This document shows positions 16,071-21,884 of a DNA stretch of 21,884 nucleotides, piece after piece. Origin of the DNA: JAADDG01 sp964450755 (lineage in GTDB: Bacteria > Campylobacterota > Campylobacteria > Campylobacterales > JAADDG01). The DNA is taken from NCBI GenBank assembly GCA_964450755.1, contig CAYVDJ010000068.1:1-21884 (forward strand), read 5' to 3'. The notes under the pieces are model-generated. The model saw nothing but the letters and a program-made list of their open reading frames with translations, was not told the DNA's origin and did no database searches. The position numbers and the translations under genes are program-made. How positions within the stretch are numbered: position 1 is the stretch's first letter; each line of letters starts with the position of its first letter.

Positions 16071-16569
16071 AGATATATCCCTCTTTGCTTTTTTTGAAAA
16101 ACTCTCTTACAGTTTTGTTGTTTTGAAACTTTTTATCAGGTTGCAGTACAACTTTTAAAATCTTTTTGTCAAGATCAACAACAGCATCAAATTTGCCTAT
16201 GTTTCCTTCTCCTTTGATAAAGATATCAAAAGGTTTGATGATACTGTTTTTTACAAAGATTTTATCTATTCTAAAATCAAAAAGATTTTTTATCTCCTTT
16301 GAAGCTTTGATATCTTTTATCAAAACGGCATTAAAAAAGAGATAAACAAAGGCTTTTGTATCTTTTATATGGGCTATTTTCAGATCCCTATAGTACAAAT
16401 CTCCATCTCTGATATCCAAAAATGCCCAAAAATCGACTGTTTTTTCACCAGAGACAATGATGTTGTTTTGTTTTAAAAACTTTTCTACGCTGAAATAGAG
16501 ATTCTCTTTTGGCATCAAAAATATAAAGGCGATGTAGAAGACAAAAATAAAACTTATAATTTTTTTCAT
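16051..16569 (-). CDS. Small GspN-like protein of the type II secretion operon
   Basis: 172 residues with one N-terminal hydrophobic segment (about 3-19) and a mostly beta-strand periplasmic part (for example DGDLYYRDLKIAHIKD, then IDKIFVKNSIIKPFDIFIKG). GspN proteins have an N-terminal anchor and a beta-rich periplasmic domain related to AsmA, and stand next to gspM and gspC; this one fits by position and shape but is shorter than the usual 250 residues and has no diagnostic motif I can see. The ATG overlaps the stop of the GspM-like gene as ATGA. The alternative is an unrelated accessory subunit specific to this lineage. Confidence 0.75.
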   Translation of the reverse strand: MKKIISFIFVFYIAFIFLMPKENLYFSVEKFLKQNNIIVSGEKTVDFWAFLDIRDGDLYYRDLKIAHIKDTKAFVYLFFNAVLIKDIKASKEIKNLFDFRIDKIFVKNSIIKPFDIFIKGEGNIGKFDAVVDLDKKILKVVLQPDKKFQNNKTVREFFKKSKEGYIYEYSFK

Positions 16570-16958
16570 CGCTCTATCTCCATATAGACTCCTGCGTTTT
16601 CCTGTTGTCGGGTAACTCTGAAAGTTTTCAGTCTGATTGTGGAGTTCATCACTTTTCTTATAAGAACTCTCAGATTTGAAACATTCAGTCCGTCAAACTC
16701 AAGAACATAAACGGAACCTTTTTTATAATCTTTTGAAGGAGTTTTGATACTTTTTAGAGAATCTATCGCTCTTTGCACAGCTTTTTTGTTTTTGAACATC
16801 TTTTTAAGCTGCATCAGCTCTTTTGCCTCCGTCTTTGCTCTTTCAACTTCGGGAGAGTGAACGGCATAATATTTTTTGGCTCTCATATCCATGATAAAAG
16901 TGATTGTCAGGATAAAAAATGCAACTGCCAGTGCTATCAAAAAATTCTTTTTTGTCAT
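16566..16958 (-). CDS. gspM: GspM-like inner-membrane protein of the type II secretion system
   Basis: 130 residues: short cytoplasmic start, one transmembrane segment (about 6-23), a helical stretch (33-70) and a C-terminal alpha-beta domain (YVLEFDGLNVSNLRVLIRKV ...). GspM and PilO share this plan with a ferredoxin-like periplasmic domain that pairs with GspL. The gene overlaps both neighbours by four bases (ATGA at each junction) and follows the GspL gene, the standard order. The sequence itself is poorly conserved, so the name rests on architecture and position. Confidence 0.7.
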   Translation of the reverse strand: MTKKNFLIALAVAFFILTITFIMDMRAKKYYAVHSPEVERAKTEAKELMQLKKMFKNKKAVQRAIDSLKSIKTPSKDYKKGSVYVLEFDGLNVSNLRVLIRKVMNSTIRLKTFRVTRQQENAGVYMEIER

Positions 16959-17884
16959 ACTTTTATCTTTATGGTCAAAATATCGTTGTTTTGGGATTTT
17001 TCTATGATTTTATATCGTTTTTGGATATAGGAGATGACGGCGTTTTGTCTCTGTTTTGAAGAGAGTTTTATACTAAAATCGGCATTTTTCGTATCAACGG
17101 ATATCATATCGATAAATTCTCCTTTTTTTAGCTCCACAGATCCCAGATAATCAATCGTATCTCTTATTCTCTTTTGGGTATTGTAACTCTTTAGAAGAGA
17201 ATTTTTTATACTTTTTAGCTGAATTGATGTTCTTGGAAGGTTGTATTTTGTTAAGATTTGTGCCTTTCTTGTTTGCATCTTTTTTATTTCTGTTTTATAG
17301 ATGGCATATTCTGTCAAAAAAGAGAGCGTAAAAAGGGCAAAAACTGCCGCATATAAAACAAGCTCTTTTTTCCCCATAACTTCCTGTGCGCCTATTTTGA
17401 TTTTGTATTTTGAAAGTTCCATTCCTTCCAAAAGTTCATCAATCCTCATGGAAGGATTAGCACATCTTCTTGGGATCTGTACGATAACTCCCTCTATTGA
17501 GGCTATTGCATTTTTGTCGTCTATCTCTACACAACCCTCTATATCTGAAAATTCTGTCTGAGCAAAATAAATCTCTTCTATATTATTCATATCATCGACA
17601 ATATTTTCAAGTGTTTTTAAAATCTCTTCTTTATCATAGGCTATCAGTATAAATTTTTCATCCTCTTTATAGACGATATAGGAAAAATTTCCCTCCGGCA
17701 AAAATCCGTCAAATACCGACGGAGCAAGTCTTTTTGCTTCATAAACCCTTTTTACCGGAAGTTCCTCTTTTTTTATCCAGTAAAATTCCGGAGACAATAC
17801 AAGAGTTACTTTCCCTTCAGTCCTAAGACGGCTCTGTTTTGTAATAAAAAAAACTTCTCTGCTTTTTTCAAAAATATTTTTCAA
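16955..17884 (-). CDS. gspL: GspL-like bitopic protein of the type II secretion system
   Basis: 309 residues: cytoplasmic domain (about 1-170) expected to bind GspE, one transmembrane segment (about 174-194), a periplasmic coiled region and a small alpha-beta domain (about 240-309). This matches GspL, although the cytoplasmic part is shorter than in Gammaproteobacteria (about 240 residues). The likely start is TTG at 17884, which overlaps the gspK end by 17 bases; no other Met occurs before residue 99, and AAGG lies about nine bases upstream. The stop overlaps the GspM-like start. Confidence 0.75.
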   Translation of the reverse strand: MKNIFEKSREVFFITKQSRLRTEGKVTLVLSPEFYWIKKEELPVKRVYEAKRLAPSVFDGFLPEGNFSYIVYKEDEKFILIAYDKEEILKTLENIVDDMNNIEEIYFAQTEFSDIEGCVEIDDKNAIASIEGVIVQIPRRCANPSMRIDELLEGMELSKYKIKIGAQEVMGKKELVLYAAVFALFTLSFLTEYAIYKTEIKKMQTRKAQILTKYNLPRTSIQLKSIKNSLLKSYNTQKRIRDTIDYLGSVELKKGEFIDMISVDTKNADFSIKLSSKQRQNAVISYIQKRYKIIEKSQNNDILTIKIKV

Positions 17885-18740
17885 TATTGCTAACCTTATG
17901 CGTTTTTAAATCATAATCAAATTTTACCTGTTCTCTCTCTTTGTCAAAATCAAAATAGACAAAGCAGGTTACGGGATAATCGATACCCTTTTTAAACTTT
18001 CCGTAATTGAAAGCGGAAACACCGGTTTGAAAAAGCGCTTCACAGTCAAGTTCCGCTTCCCCTTCTTCTATCCCGAAAAGCACCGCTTTCAATGAAGGTG
18101 TTATATTGTAACAGTCCAAAATATATTTTTTATCCCTTTTACCAAAAAAGATAAGATCATCCCACGGAACTTTTTTAATATTCTCATCATGGGTGATCTC
18201 TATATAGTAATCTACTATTTTATCAAAATGTTTCTTATTTTCTATTTTGCCGTTTTTGAAATTGTAATCTTTAAGCACTATTTCTGTTGAAGCGCCTCTC
18301 TCTTCCTCGTCATTGTCGATGGTATCGAGCAAAAGCCTCTCAAAAAGATCTCCGTCTGCTATCTCATATCTCAAAAACACCTTTTGTAAAAAGGCCTTCA
18401 TGGCAAAATCCACTTTATGTTTATAGTAGAGATTGTTGATATTCAATTTGCCAAGTTTCGGCTCTATCTCTATCGATATTGAGAGCTTGGATTTTTTATC
18501 GTACAAAGGAGGATATGAACCCAAAAACTCATCAAGATTATCCGAAGAGTTTATATCCTTTACTTTTTTGTTCAATATCGATACAATATCCATAAAAAGT
18601 ACATTAAATCTGTTTTGGTTTTCCAGTTTATATACATCTTCTATGGAGTTGTTGAAAATATTGACAGAGATAAGGATAAGTGCCGACATCATCGTGATAA
18701 AACCGATGGTGATAAGCAAAATAATGGCTTTTTTTTTCAT
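17868..18740 (-). CDS. gspK: GspK-like minor pseudopilin (tip subunit)
   Basis: 290 residues from ATG 18740. The N-terminus MKKKAIILLITIGFITMMS is a prepilin-like helix with probable cleavage after Ala5 and no Glu at position +5, as is normal for GspK. The phrase GKLNINNLYY and the large helical globular part match the GspK family, whose product caps the pseudopilus with GspI and GspJ. An upstream in-frame TTG (18752) would add MKII, but it would spoil the short prepilin leader, so the ATG is preferred; neither has a strong ribosome binding site. It is the first gene of the minus-strand run K-L-M-N-like-C-D-E-F and is divergent from gspG. Confidence 0.78.
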   Translation of the reverse strand: MKKKAIILLITIGFITMMSALILISVNIFNNSIEDVYKLENQNRFNVLFMDIVSILNKKVKDINSSDNLDEFLGSYPPLYDKKSKLSISIEIEPKLGKLNINNLYYKHKVDFAMKAFLQKVFLRYEIADGDLFERLLLDTIDNDEEERGASTEIVLKDYNFKNGKIENKKHFDKIVDYYIEITHDENIKKVPWDDLIFFGKRDKKYILDCYNITPSLKAVLFGIEEGEAELDCEALFQTGVSAFNYGKFKKGIDYPVTCFVYFDFDKEREQVKFDYDLKTHKVSNIEKYF

Positions 18741-18772
18741 AATAATTTTCAAAGTTAATATTTTATAAAATT

Positions 18773-18793
18773 TATTTGTATTTTATACAAATA
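18773..18793. promoter_or_regulatory. 21-bp perfect dyad between divergent gspK and gspG
   Basis: TATTTGTAT-TTT-ATACAAATA: nine-base arms around a three-base centre, located in the 108-bp divergent region. On the minus strand the centre gives TGTATAAAAT, a possible -10 for the gspK operon. On the plus strand TACAAT at 18826-18831 is a possible -10 for gspG. The dyad could be an operator acting on both directions, or simply two overlapping promoters. Confidence 0.45.
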
Positions 18794-18848
18794 TGACTTA
18801 AATTTATATTTTGTGAATAAATATCTACAATTTTTAATAGGAGAACAG

Positions 18849-19271
18849 ATGAGAAAAGGTTTTTCCCTTATAGAAATAATGATTGTTATCATTATTTTAG
18901 GACTTCTTGCATCGCTTGTGATGCCAAATCTTATAGGACAGAGCGAAGAGGCTAAGAAAAAGTTGGTCTGTATCCAGATGCAAAGTATCGGTGATGCGTT
19001 AAAGACTTTTAAACTGCAAAACGGCTCATATCCTGCTACCGAAGAGGGGTTGGAAGCTCTTATCAAAAATCCTGATCCTGATAAATACAAGAGTTATCCT
19101 GATAACGGGTTTTTAGATGCAAAAAGTACTCCGCTTGATCCGTGGAAACATCCCTATATCTATGTTAACAACGGAGGGGATTTTGATCTTGTATCGTTGG
19201 GAGCTGACGGAAGTGAAGGAGGAAGCGGCGAAAATGCCGATATAAGTTTTCAAAAGAACTGCAAAAGATAA
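18849..19271 (+). CDS. gspG: Major pseudopilin GspG of the type II secretion system
   Basis: 140 residues. Prepilin leader MRKG cut before FSLIEIMIVIIILGLLASLV; Glu9 is the conserved mature Glu5. The C-terminal part has PLDPWKHPYIY (95-105) and the calcium-site signature LGADGSEGGSGENADI (117-132), which together are diagnostic for GspG. Two cysteines (41, 138) could form a disulfide. AGGAG lies five bases before ATG 18849, so the longer in-frame GTG start at 18813 is rejected. The gene is alone on its transcript: a strong hairpin terminator follows directly and the next gene is convergent. Confidence 0.97.
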   Translation: MRKGFSLIEIMIVIIILGLLASLVMPNLIGQSEEAKKKLVCIQMQSIGDALKTFKLQNGSYPATEEGLEALIKNPDPDKYKSYPDNGFLDAKSTPLDPWKHPYIYVNNGGDFDLVSLGADGSEGGSGENADISFQKNCKR

Positions 19272-19319
19272 CGGAGAGGAGGCTTCAGCCTCCGGAATTT
19301 TAATTCCGTCTCCGTTTTT
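19270..19319. terminator. Terminator with nested hairpins (possible three-way junction)
   Basis: AACGGAG (19270-19276) pairs with CTCCGTT (19310-19316). Inside lie two further hairpins, GGAGGC-TTCA-GCCTCC (19278-19293) and GGAATT-TT-AATTCC (19294-19307). The outer stem runs into TTTTT (19315-19319). It overlaps the gspG stop codon and serves the plus strand best; the convergent gene ends three bases further, so it may stop both. Confidence 0.8.
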
Positions 19320-19321
19320 AA

Positions 19322-19510
19322 CTATTTTTTCTCCGCTTTTGGAGCTACTTCTTTAACTTTTTCTACTGTTTTATTGGCATCTTCAGCTTTTTTCTCTACC
19401 GCTGCTTTTGCATCAGCCGCTTTTGTTGCTGCTTCCGCCGCCGCTTCAGATGCGTATGCGCTAAGACCTATAAATGATACCGCTGCAATAACTGTCAATA
19501 ACTTTTTCAT
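19322..19510 (-). CDS. Small secreted Ala/Lys/Glu-rich helical protein, 62 residues
   Basis: A signal peptide (1-20, cleavage probably after LSAYA) is followed by about 42 residues made almost only of Ala, Lys, Glu, Val, Asp and Thr, expected to form one amphipathic helix or coiled coil in the periplasm (ATKAADAKAAVEKKAED). There is no Cys, so it is not an Lpp-type lipoprotein. A perfect AAGGAGA ribosome binding site six bases before the ATG shows it is a real gene despite its size. I do not recognise a named family. It stands between gspG and the other pseudopilin genes on the opposite strand; a role in secretion or envelope stress is possible but unproven. Confidence 0.8.
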   Translation of the reverse strand: MKKLLTVIAAVSFIGLSAYASEAAAEAATKAADAKAAVEKKAEDANKTVEKVKEVAPKAEKK

Positions 19511-19633
19511 AAATTCTCCTTAGAATAGATTTTTTTGTTTTGTTGTGTTGACGATCTCTTTTTATCGCACCTTTGATTTTTACTTTGTCAAGAAATACTT
19601 TCCCTTCTCGGATAAAATTCTAATATAAAAAGA

Positions 19634-19648
19634 TTAAGCCAATCTTAA
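19634..19648 (-). promoter_or_regulatory. Possible OmpR-type tandem site upstream of the 62-residue protein gene
   Basis: TTAA at 19634 and 19645, one helical turn apart, in the context ATTAAGCCAATCTTAAC. The nine bases AATCTTAAC also occur at the spy-like operon's candidate site (10479-10487 area). The similarity is short and could be chance in AT-rich DNA. Confidence 0.25.
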
Positions 19649-19892
19649 CTAAAAATAAATAACTTTTATTGTTTAACAACAGAAATTATTATACCTTTTT
19701 AATTTTTATGACCGTTATGAATATGGTTTTTATAAAAATTTTTTTGTCTGTTTTTGATGATACAGCCCCAAGAAGGGAAATATAAGCAAAATATATCATA
19801 AACTTAAAAAAATATATAAAAACAATAAATATTAGCAATAAAACCGATAAAACTATATATAAAACTTAGAGAAGAAAAAAGAGTTAGTATGA

Positions 19893-19898
19893 TATAAT
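19893..19898 (+). promoter_or_regulatory. Likely promoter of the minor pseudopilin operon (TATAAT)
   Basis: Consensus TATAAT 25 bases before the ATG at 19924, within TATGATATAAT; no -35. AAAGGG is the ribosome binding site just upstream of the start. Confidence 0.5.
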
Positions 19899-19923
19899 TT
19901 ACAAAACTAATAACAAAGGGTAG

Positions 19924-20475
19924 ATGATTTCTAAAAAAAGAGCTTTTACGCTGATAGAGATGATGATCGTTATCATTATCATAGGTTTGGTATATACAAT
20001 AGCACTTTCAAATTTGAAAAATGATAAGACAAAAGAGAAGATAGCTTTTGAAGATCTAAAAAAAGTTTTATCTGCATATCAGAAAAATCATCAATATCTA
20101 AAATATACTGTTTACGGTGATAAATGTCAGAATGCCTCTTTGTATATAGAAGGTAAACGGCAAAGTGATATAAAAGTACTTTTTGAAAAAGATAAGGATA
20201 TGGAAGTATTGACAAATGATCGGTATGGAGATATAGTAAAAAAAGAGTATGAAAAAAGAGTGATAGATAAAAAAGAGCAAAGAATCTGTTTGGAATATCA
20301 TCTTCAACCAAACGGAAGCGGATCATCTTATATAGTCAGATATAAAAAAAGATATTATGTCTTTCATCCGTTTTTTGAAAAAACCGGGATTTTTGATGAT
20401 CAGGAGGAGGCAGCGGAAAACCTGCTTCACAGTAAATTATATCCAAAGAGTATTGATGATTATAAAAAAGAGTAA
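19924..20475 (+). CDS. Minor pseudopilin of the type II secretion system (GspH position)
   Basis: 183 residues starting MISKKRA then FTLIEMMIVIIIIGLVYTIA, a prepilin helix with cleavage after Ala and Glu at mature position 5. The globular part is strongly charged, with Cys in DKCQN and RICLEY. It is the first of three consecutive pseudopilin genes, which by the usual order H-I-J would be GspH; the globular sequence does not let me confirm that. Its 3' end overlaps the next gene by 20 bases. AAAGGG precedes the ATG. Confidence 0.85.
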   Translation: MISKKRAFTLIEMMIVIIIIGLVYTIALSNLKNDKTKEKIAFEDLKKVLSAYQKNHQYLKYTVYGDKCQNASLYIEGKRQSDIKVLFEKDKDMEVLTNDRYGDIVKKEYEKRVIDKKEQRICLEYHLQPNGSGSSYIVRYKKRYYVFHPFFEKTGIFDDQEEAAENLLHSKLYPKSIDDYKKE

Positions 20476-20911
20476 AAGAGCATTTACACTGATTGAAGTT
20501 TTGATCTCTGTTACGCTGCTTGTTATTGTAGGTGTGGCGCTTATGCAGGTGGCAGCCAACAGTAAAAAAGGGTTCTCTTATCTTGAGAAAAAAATCTCTT
20601 TTGATGAAAAAAGCTCGATAGCTCTAACCCATCATGATAAAAAGTACCATAAAAAGACAAAAGATCTCTATACATTTTTATCAAGAGATTATAATATAAC
20701 AGATGATGAGTTGATAAAAATACTGAAAGAGGAGAAAGTATCTTATGAACAGAAGAATTTTTCTGTCATAAATCCTTTTGCCGTTGATGAAAATGAGAGT
20801 GAAGCAGACGAAGAGGAGATAACGGATCAAAGCCTGATTATTAATGTTGATAAAATTTCGGTATTTAACAAAGAGGGTTCAATTAACGCCTATTCGGTAA
20901 CGCTTCAATGA
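20456..20911 (+). CDS. Minor pseudopilin of the type II secretion system (GspI position)
   Basis: 151 residues from ATG 20456: MIIKKSKRA then FTLIEVLISVTLLVIVGVALMQVAANS, a prepilin helix with Ala at -1 and Glu at +5. LIEVLISVTLLVI is close to GspI. The in-frame frame is open further upstream to 20357, but those codons lie inside the preceding gene and would bury the prepilin leader, so the internal ATG is chosen; the upstream AAAGAG is only a weak ribosome site, consistent with translational coupling. The C-terminal half has an acidic stretch (DENESEADEEE). Confidence 0.83.
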   Translation: MIIKKSKRAFTLIEVLISVTLLVIVGVALMQVAANSKKGFSYLEKKISFDEKSSIALTHHDKKYHKKTKDLYTFLSRDYNITDDELIKILKEEKVSYEQKNFSVINPFAVDENESEADEEEITDQSLIINVDKISVFNKEGSINAYSVTLQ

Positions 20912-20940
20912 GATACTGCTGTATGGAAGGAGAATGATAA

Positions 20941-21444
20941 ATGAAAAAAAGAGCATTTACGCTGGTAGAACTTATTATTTCCGTTATTCTCCTTGGAATT
21001 GTCGTTGCCCTTTTATATGAGAGTCTGCAAAATACCCAAAAGACAAATCAGATATTTATGCAAAAAAAAGAGCAGAGTGATAAAGAAAAAAAGATACTGA
21101 AAGTTCTTTATGAGGATATTTTAGAAGCGGACGAGATCAGAATCACAGGAGGCAAAAAATACAAAGCCGTAGAGTTGAAAACAAACAACTCTCTTTTTGA
21201 TATCATAAAACCTCAGGTTATCTGGTTCGTTTCCAAACATGATGATACTCTTGTAAGAGTGGAATCCACAAAACTTCCTTTAACTTACGAAAATCGCTTT
21301 ACCTCTCATATCTGTAAGGTTGCAAAAAATTGTGAAGTTTTTAATGTCTATAAATCAAATAAAAAAGACAAAATACTTCTTTATTTAAGTTTTAAAGGGC
21401 AAAAACCGATTATCTATGAGTTTTATAAGGCAAATTTCCATTGA
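20941..21444 (+). CDS. Minor pseudopilin of the type II secretion system (GspJ position)
   Basis: 167 residues beginning MKKRA then FTLVELIISVILLGIVVALLYESL, a prepilin helix with Ala at -1 and Glu at +5. The LVELIISV helix, the size and the place as third pseudopilin suggest GspJ, which joins GspI and GspK at the pseudopilus tip. Two cysteines in HICKVAKNC may form a disulfide. GGAAGGAG lies eight bases before the ATG, 29 bases after the previous stop. The stop codon overlaps the -35 box of the next promoter. Confidence 0.85.
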   Translation: MKKRAFTLVELIISVILLGIVVALLYESLQNTQKTNQIFMQKKEQSDKEKKILKVLYEDILEADEIRITGGKKYKAVELKTNNSLFDIIKPQVIWFVSKHDDTLVRVESTKLPLTYENRFTSHICKVAKNCEVFNVYKSNKKDKILLYLSFKGQKPIIYEFYKANFH

Positions 21445-21469
21445 CAATTTTTTTCTTTTAATGTAAAAT
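21441..21469 (+). promoter_or_regulatory. Strong promoter of the Fur/PerR-family gene: TTGACA-N17-TAAAAT
   Basis: TTGACA (21441-21446) and TAAAAT (21464-21469) at the ideal 17-base spacing, 26 bases before the ATG. The -35 overlaps the gspJ-position stop codon. This is one of only a few full sigma-70 style promoters in the window. Confidence 0.7.
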
Positions 21470-21495
21470 TGTATAAAAATAGAAGGATTTTTTAT

Positions 21496-21884
21496 ATGAA
21501 TCAATATATAATCAAACTTTTGAAAGAGTATGATCTAAAGGTAACTCCCCAGAGAATGTGTATCGTAGATGAGTTGTTAAAAGAGGGACATTTGAGTATA
21601 GAAGAGCTGTTTGAAAAAATAAGAGACAAATTTCCCTCTCTCTCACTTGCAACAGTTTATAAGAATATCAATGCAATGATTGATAAAAATTTCATCAAAG
21701 AGGTAAAAATACCAAATTTCAAATCAAAATATGAACTGACCAAAGATGAACATGCTCATATCATCTGCGAAAAATGCGGAAAAGTAAAGGATATAGAGGT
21801 AGATAACAATTTGATAATCAAAGAGGTTGAGAGTAAAAGCCGTTATCAGATAGATCACACGGCTTTTATCTTTGGAGGTCTTTG
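21496..21884 (+). CDS. Fur-family transcriptional regulator, PerR-like; 3' end outside window
   Basis: 129 residues are visible. The N-terminal winged helix carries TPQRMCIVDEL and the recognition helix SLATVYKNIN; the metal/dimer domain has KDEHAHIICEKCGKV, with the HxH ligand pair and the first zinc CxxC. His in EGHLSIEEL corresponds to the ligand His37 of B. subtilis PerR (from memory). These ligands fit a metal-dependent peroxide sensor (PerR) better than Zur or Nur. The C-terminal end with a possible second CxxC is cut off. AAGGA precedes the ATG by eight bases. It has its own promoter and is probably not part of the secretion operon. Confidence 0.93.
   Translation, partial: MNQYIIKLLKEYDLKVTPQRMCIVDELLKEGHLSIEELFEKIRDKFPSLSLATVYKNINAMIDKNFIKEVKIPNFKSKYELTKDEHAHIICEKCGKVKDIEVDNNLIIKEVESKSRYQIDHTAFIFGGL

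Larger units (their letters stand above)
19511..19923. other. 413-bp gene-free, very AT-rich region between divergent genes
   Basis: No convincing reading frame. It should hold promoters for the 62-residue protein (minus) and the pseudopilin operon (plus). Seen: TTGACA on the minus strand (19586-19591) followed after 18-19 bases by CGATAA/GATAAA; two TTAA cores 11 bases apart (19634-19648); TATAAT on the plus strand (19893-19898); and several A/T-runs. A small RNA cannot be excluded but there is no terminator-like hairpin. Confidence 0.6.

Noticed and set aside
18813..18848. GTG start giving GspG a 12-residue extension.
   Set aside because: The AGGAG site and the ATG at 18849 give the normal four-residue prepilin leader; the extension would misplace it.
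20357..20455. Upstream start for the GspI-position gene adding 33 residues.
   Set aside because: The extra part overlaps the preceding gene and would put a long basic region before the prepilin helix; the ATG at 20456 gives a normal leader.

Overview
The window is AT-rich DNA that most resembles a chromosome segment of a Campylobacterota (Epsilonproteobacteria) species, probably a free-living relative of Sulfurimonas or Sulfurovum. This is an inference from an ArsS-like histidine kinase, from promoters that have a good -10 box (often TGnTAaAAT or TACAAT) but usually no -35 box, and from the sequence style of the secretion genes. No rRNA, tRNA or CRISPR array was seen.

Left part (1-3611): two REP-associated tyrosine transposases (RAYTs) in tandem. 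The first is cut by the window edge and trimmed at its 3' end by a REP-type inverted repeat. The second looks complete. Three REP-like units starting with GTAGGGTGC flank them, and the last lies in the leader of polA, a full-length three-domain DNA polymerase I.

Middle (3612-10507): an OmpA-domain envelope protein and a membrane-anchored coiled-coil protein form an operon. Facing them is cysK (cysteine synthase) followed by an uncharacterised gene that joins a RecA/KaiC-like P-loop domain to what looks like a non-phosphorylatable receiver domain. Next is a HigBA/RelE-type toxin-antitoxin pair whose end overlaps the 3' end of a histidine kinase gene. The kinase is the last gene of an operon spy/CpxP-like protein - OmpR-type regulator - kinase, which looks like an envelope-stress circuit with phased repeats upstream.

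Right part (10508-21444): a type II secretion system. One run of overlapping genes on the minus strand reads gspK-L-M-(N-like)-C-D-E-F. The major pseudopilin gspG is divergent from gspK, and three more pseudopilin genes (probably H, I, J) follow on the plus strand. A small secreted Ala/Lys-rich protein gene and a 413-bp gene-free stretch separate gspG from the other pseudopilins. No prepilin peptidase (GspO) is present in the window. The window ends inside a PerR/Fur-family regulator gene with its own strong promoter.

The most interesting items are the P-loop/pseudo-receiver protein, the RAYT-REP block with its mosaic genes, the phased repeats upstream of the spy-like operon (with a similar motif upstream of the 62-residue protein), and the T2SS with several divergent or reduced subunits.
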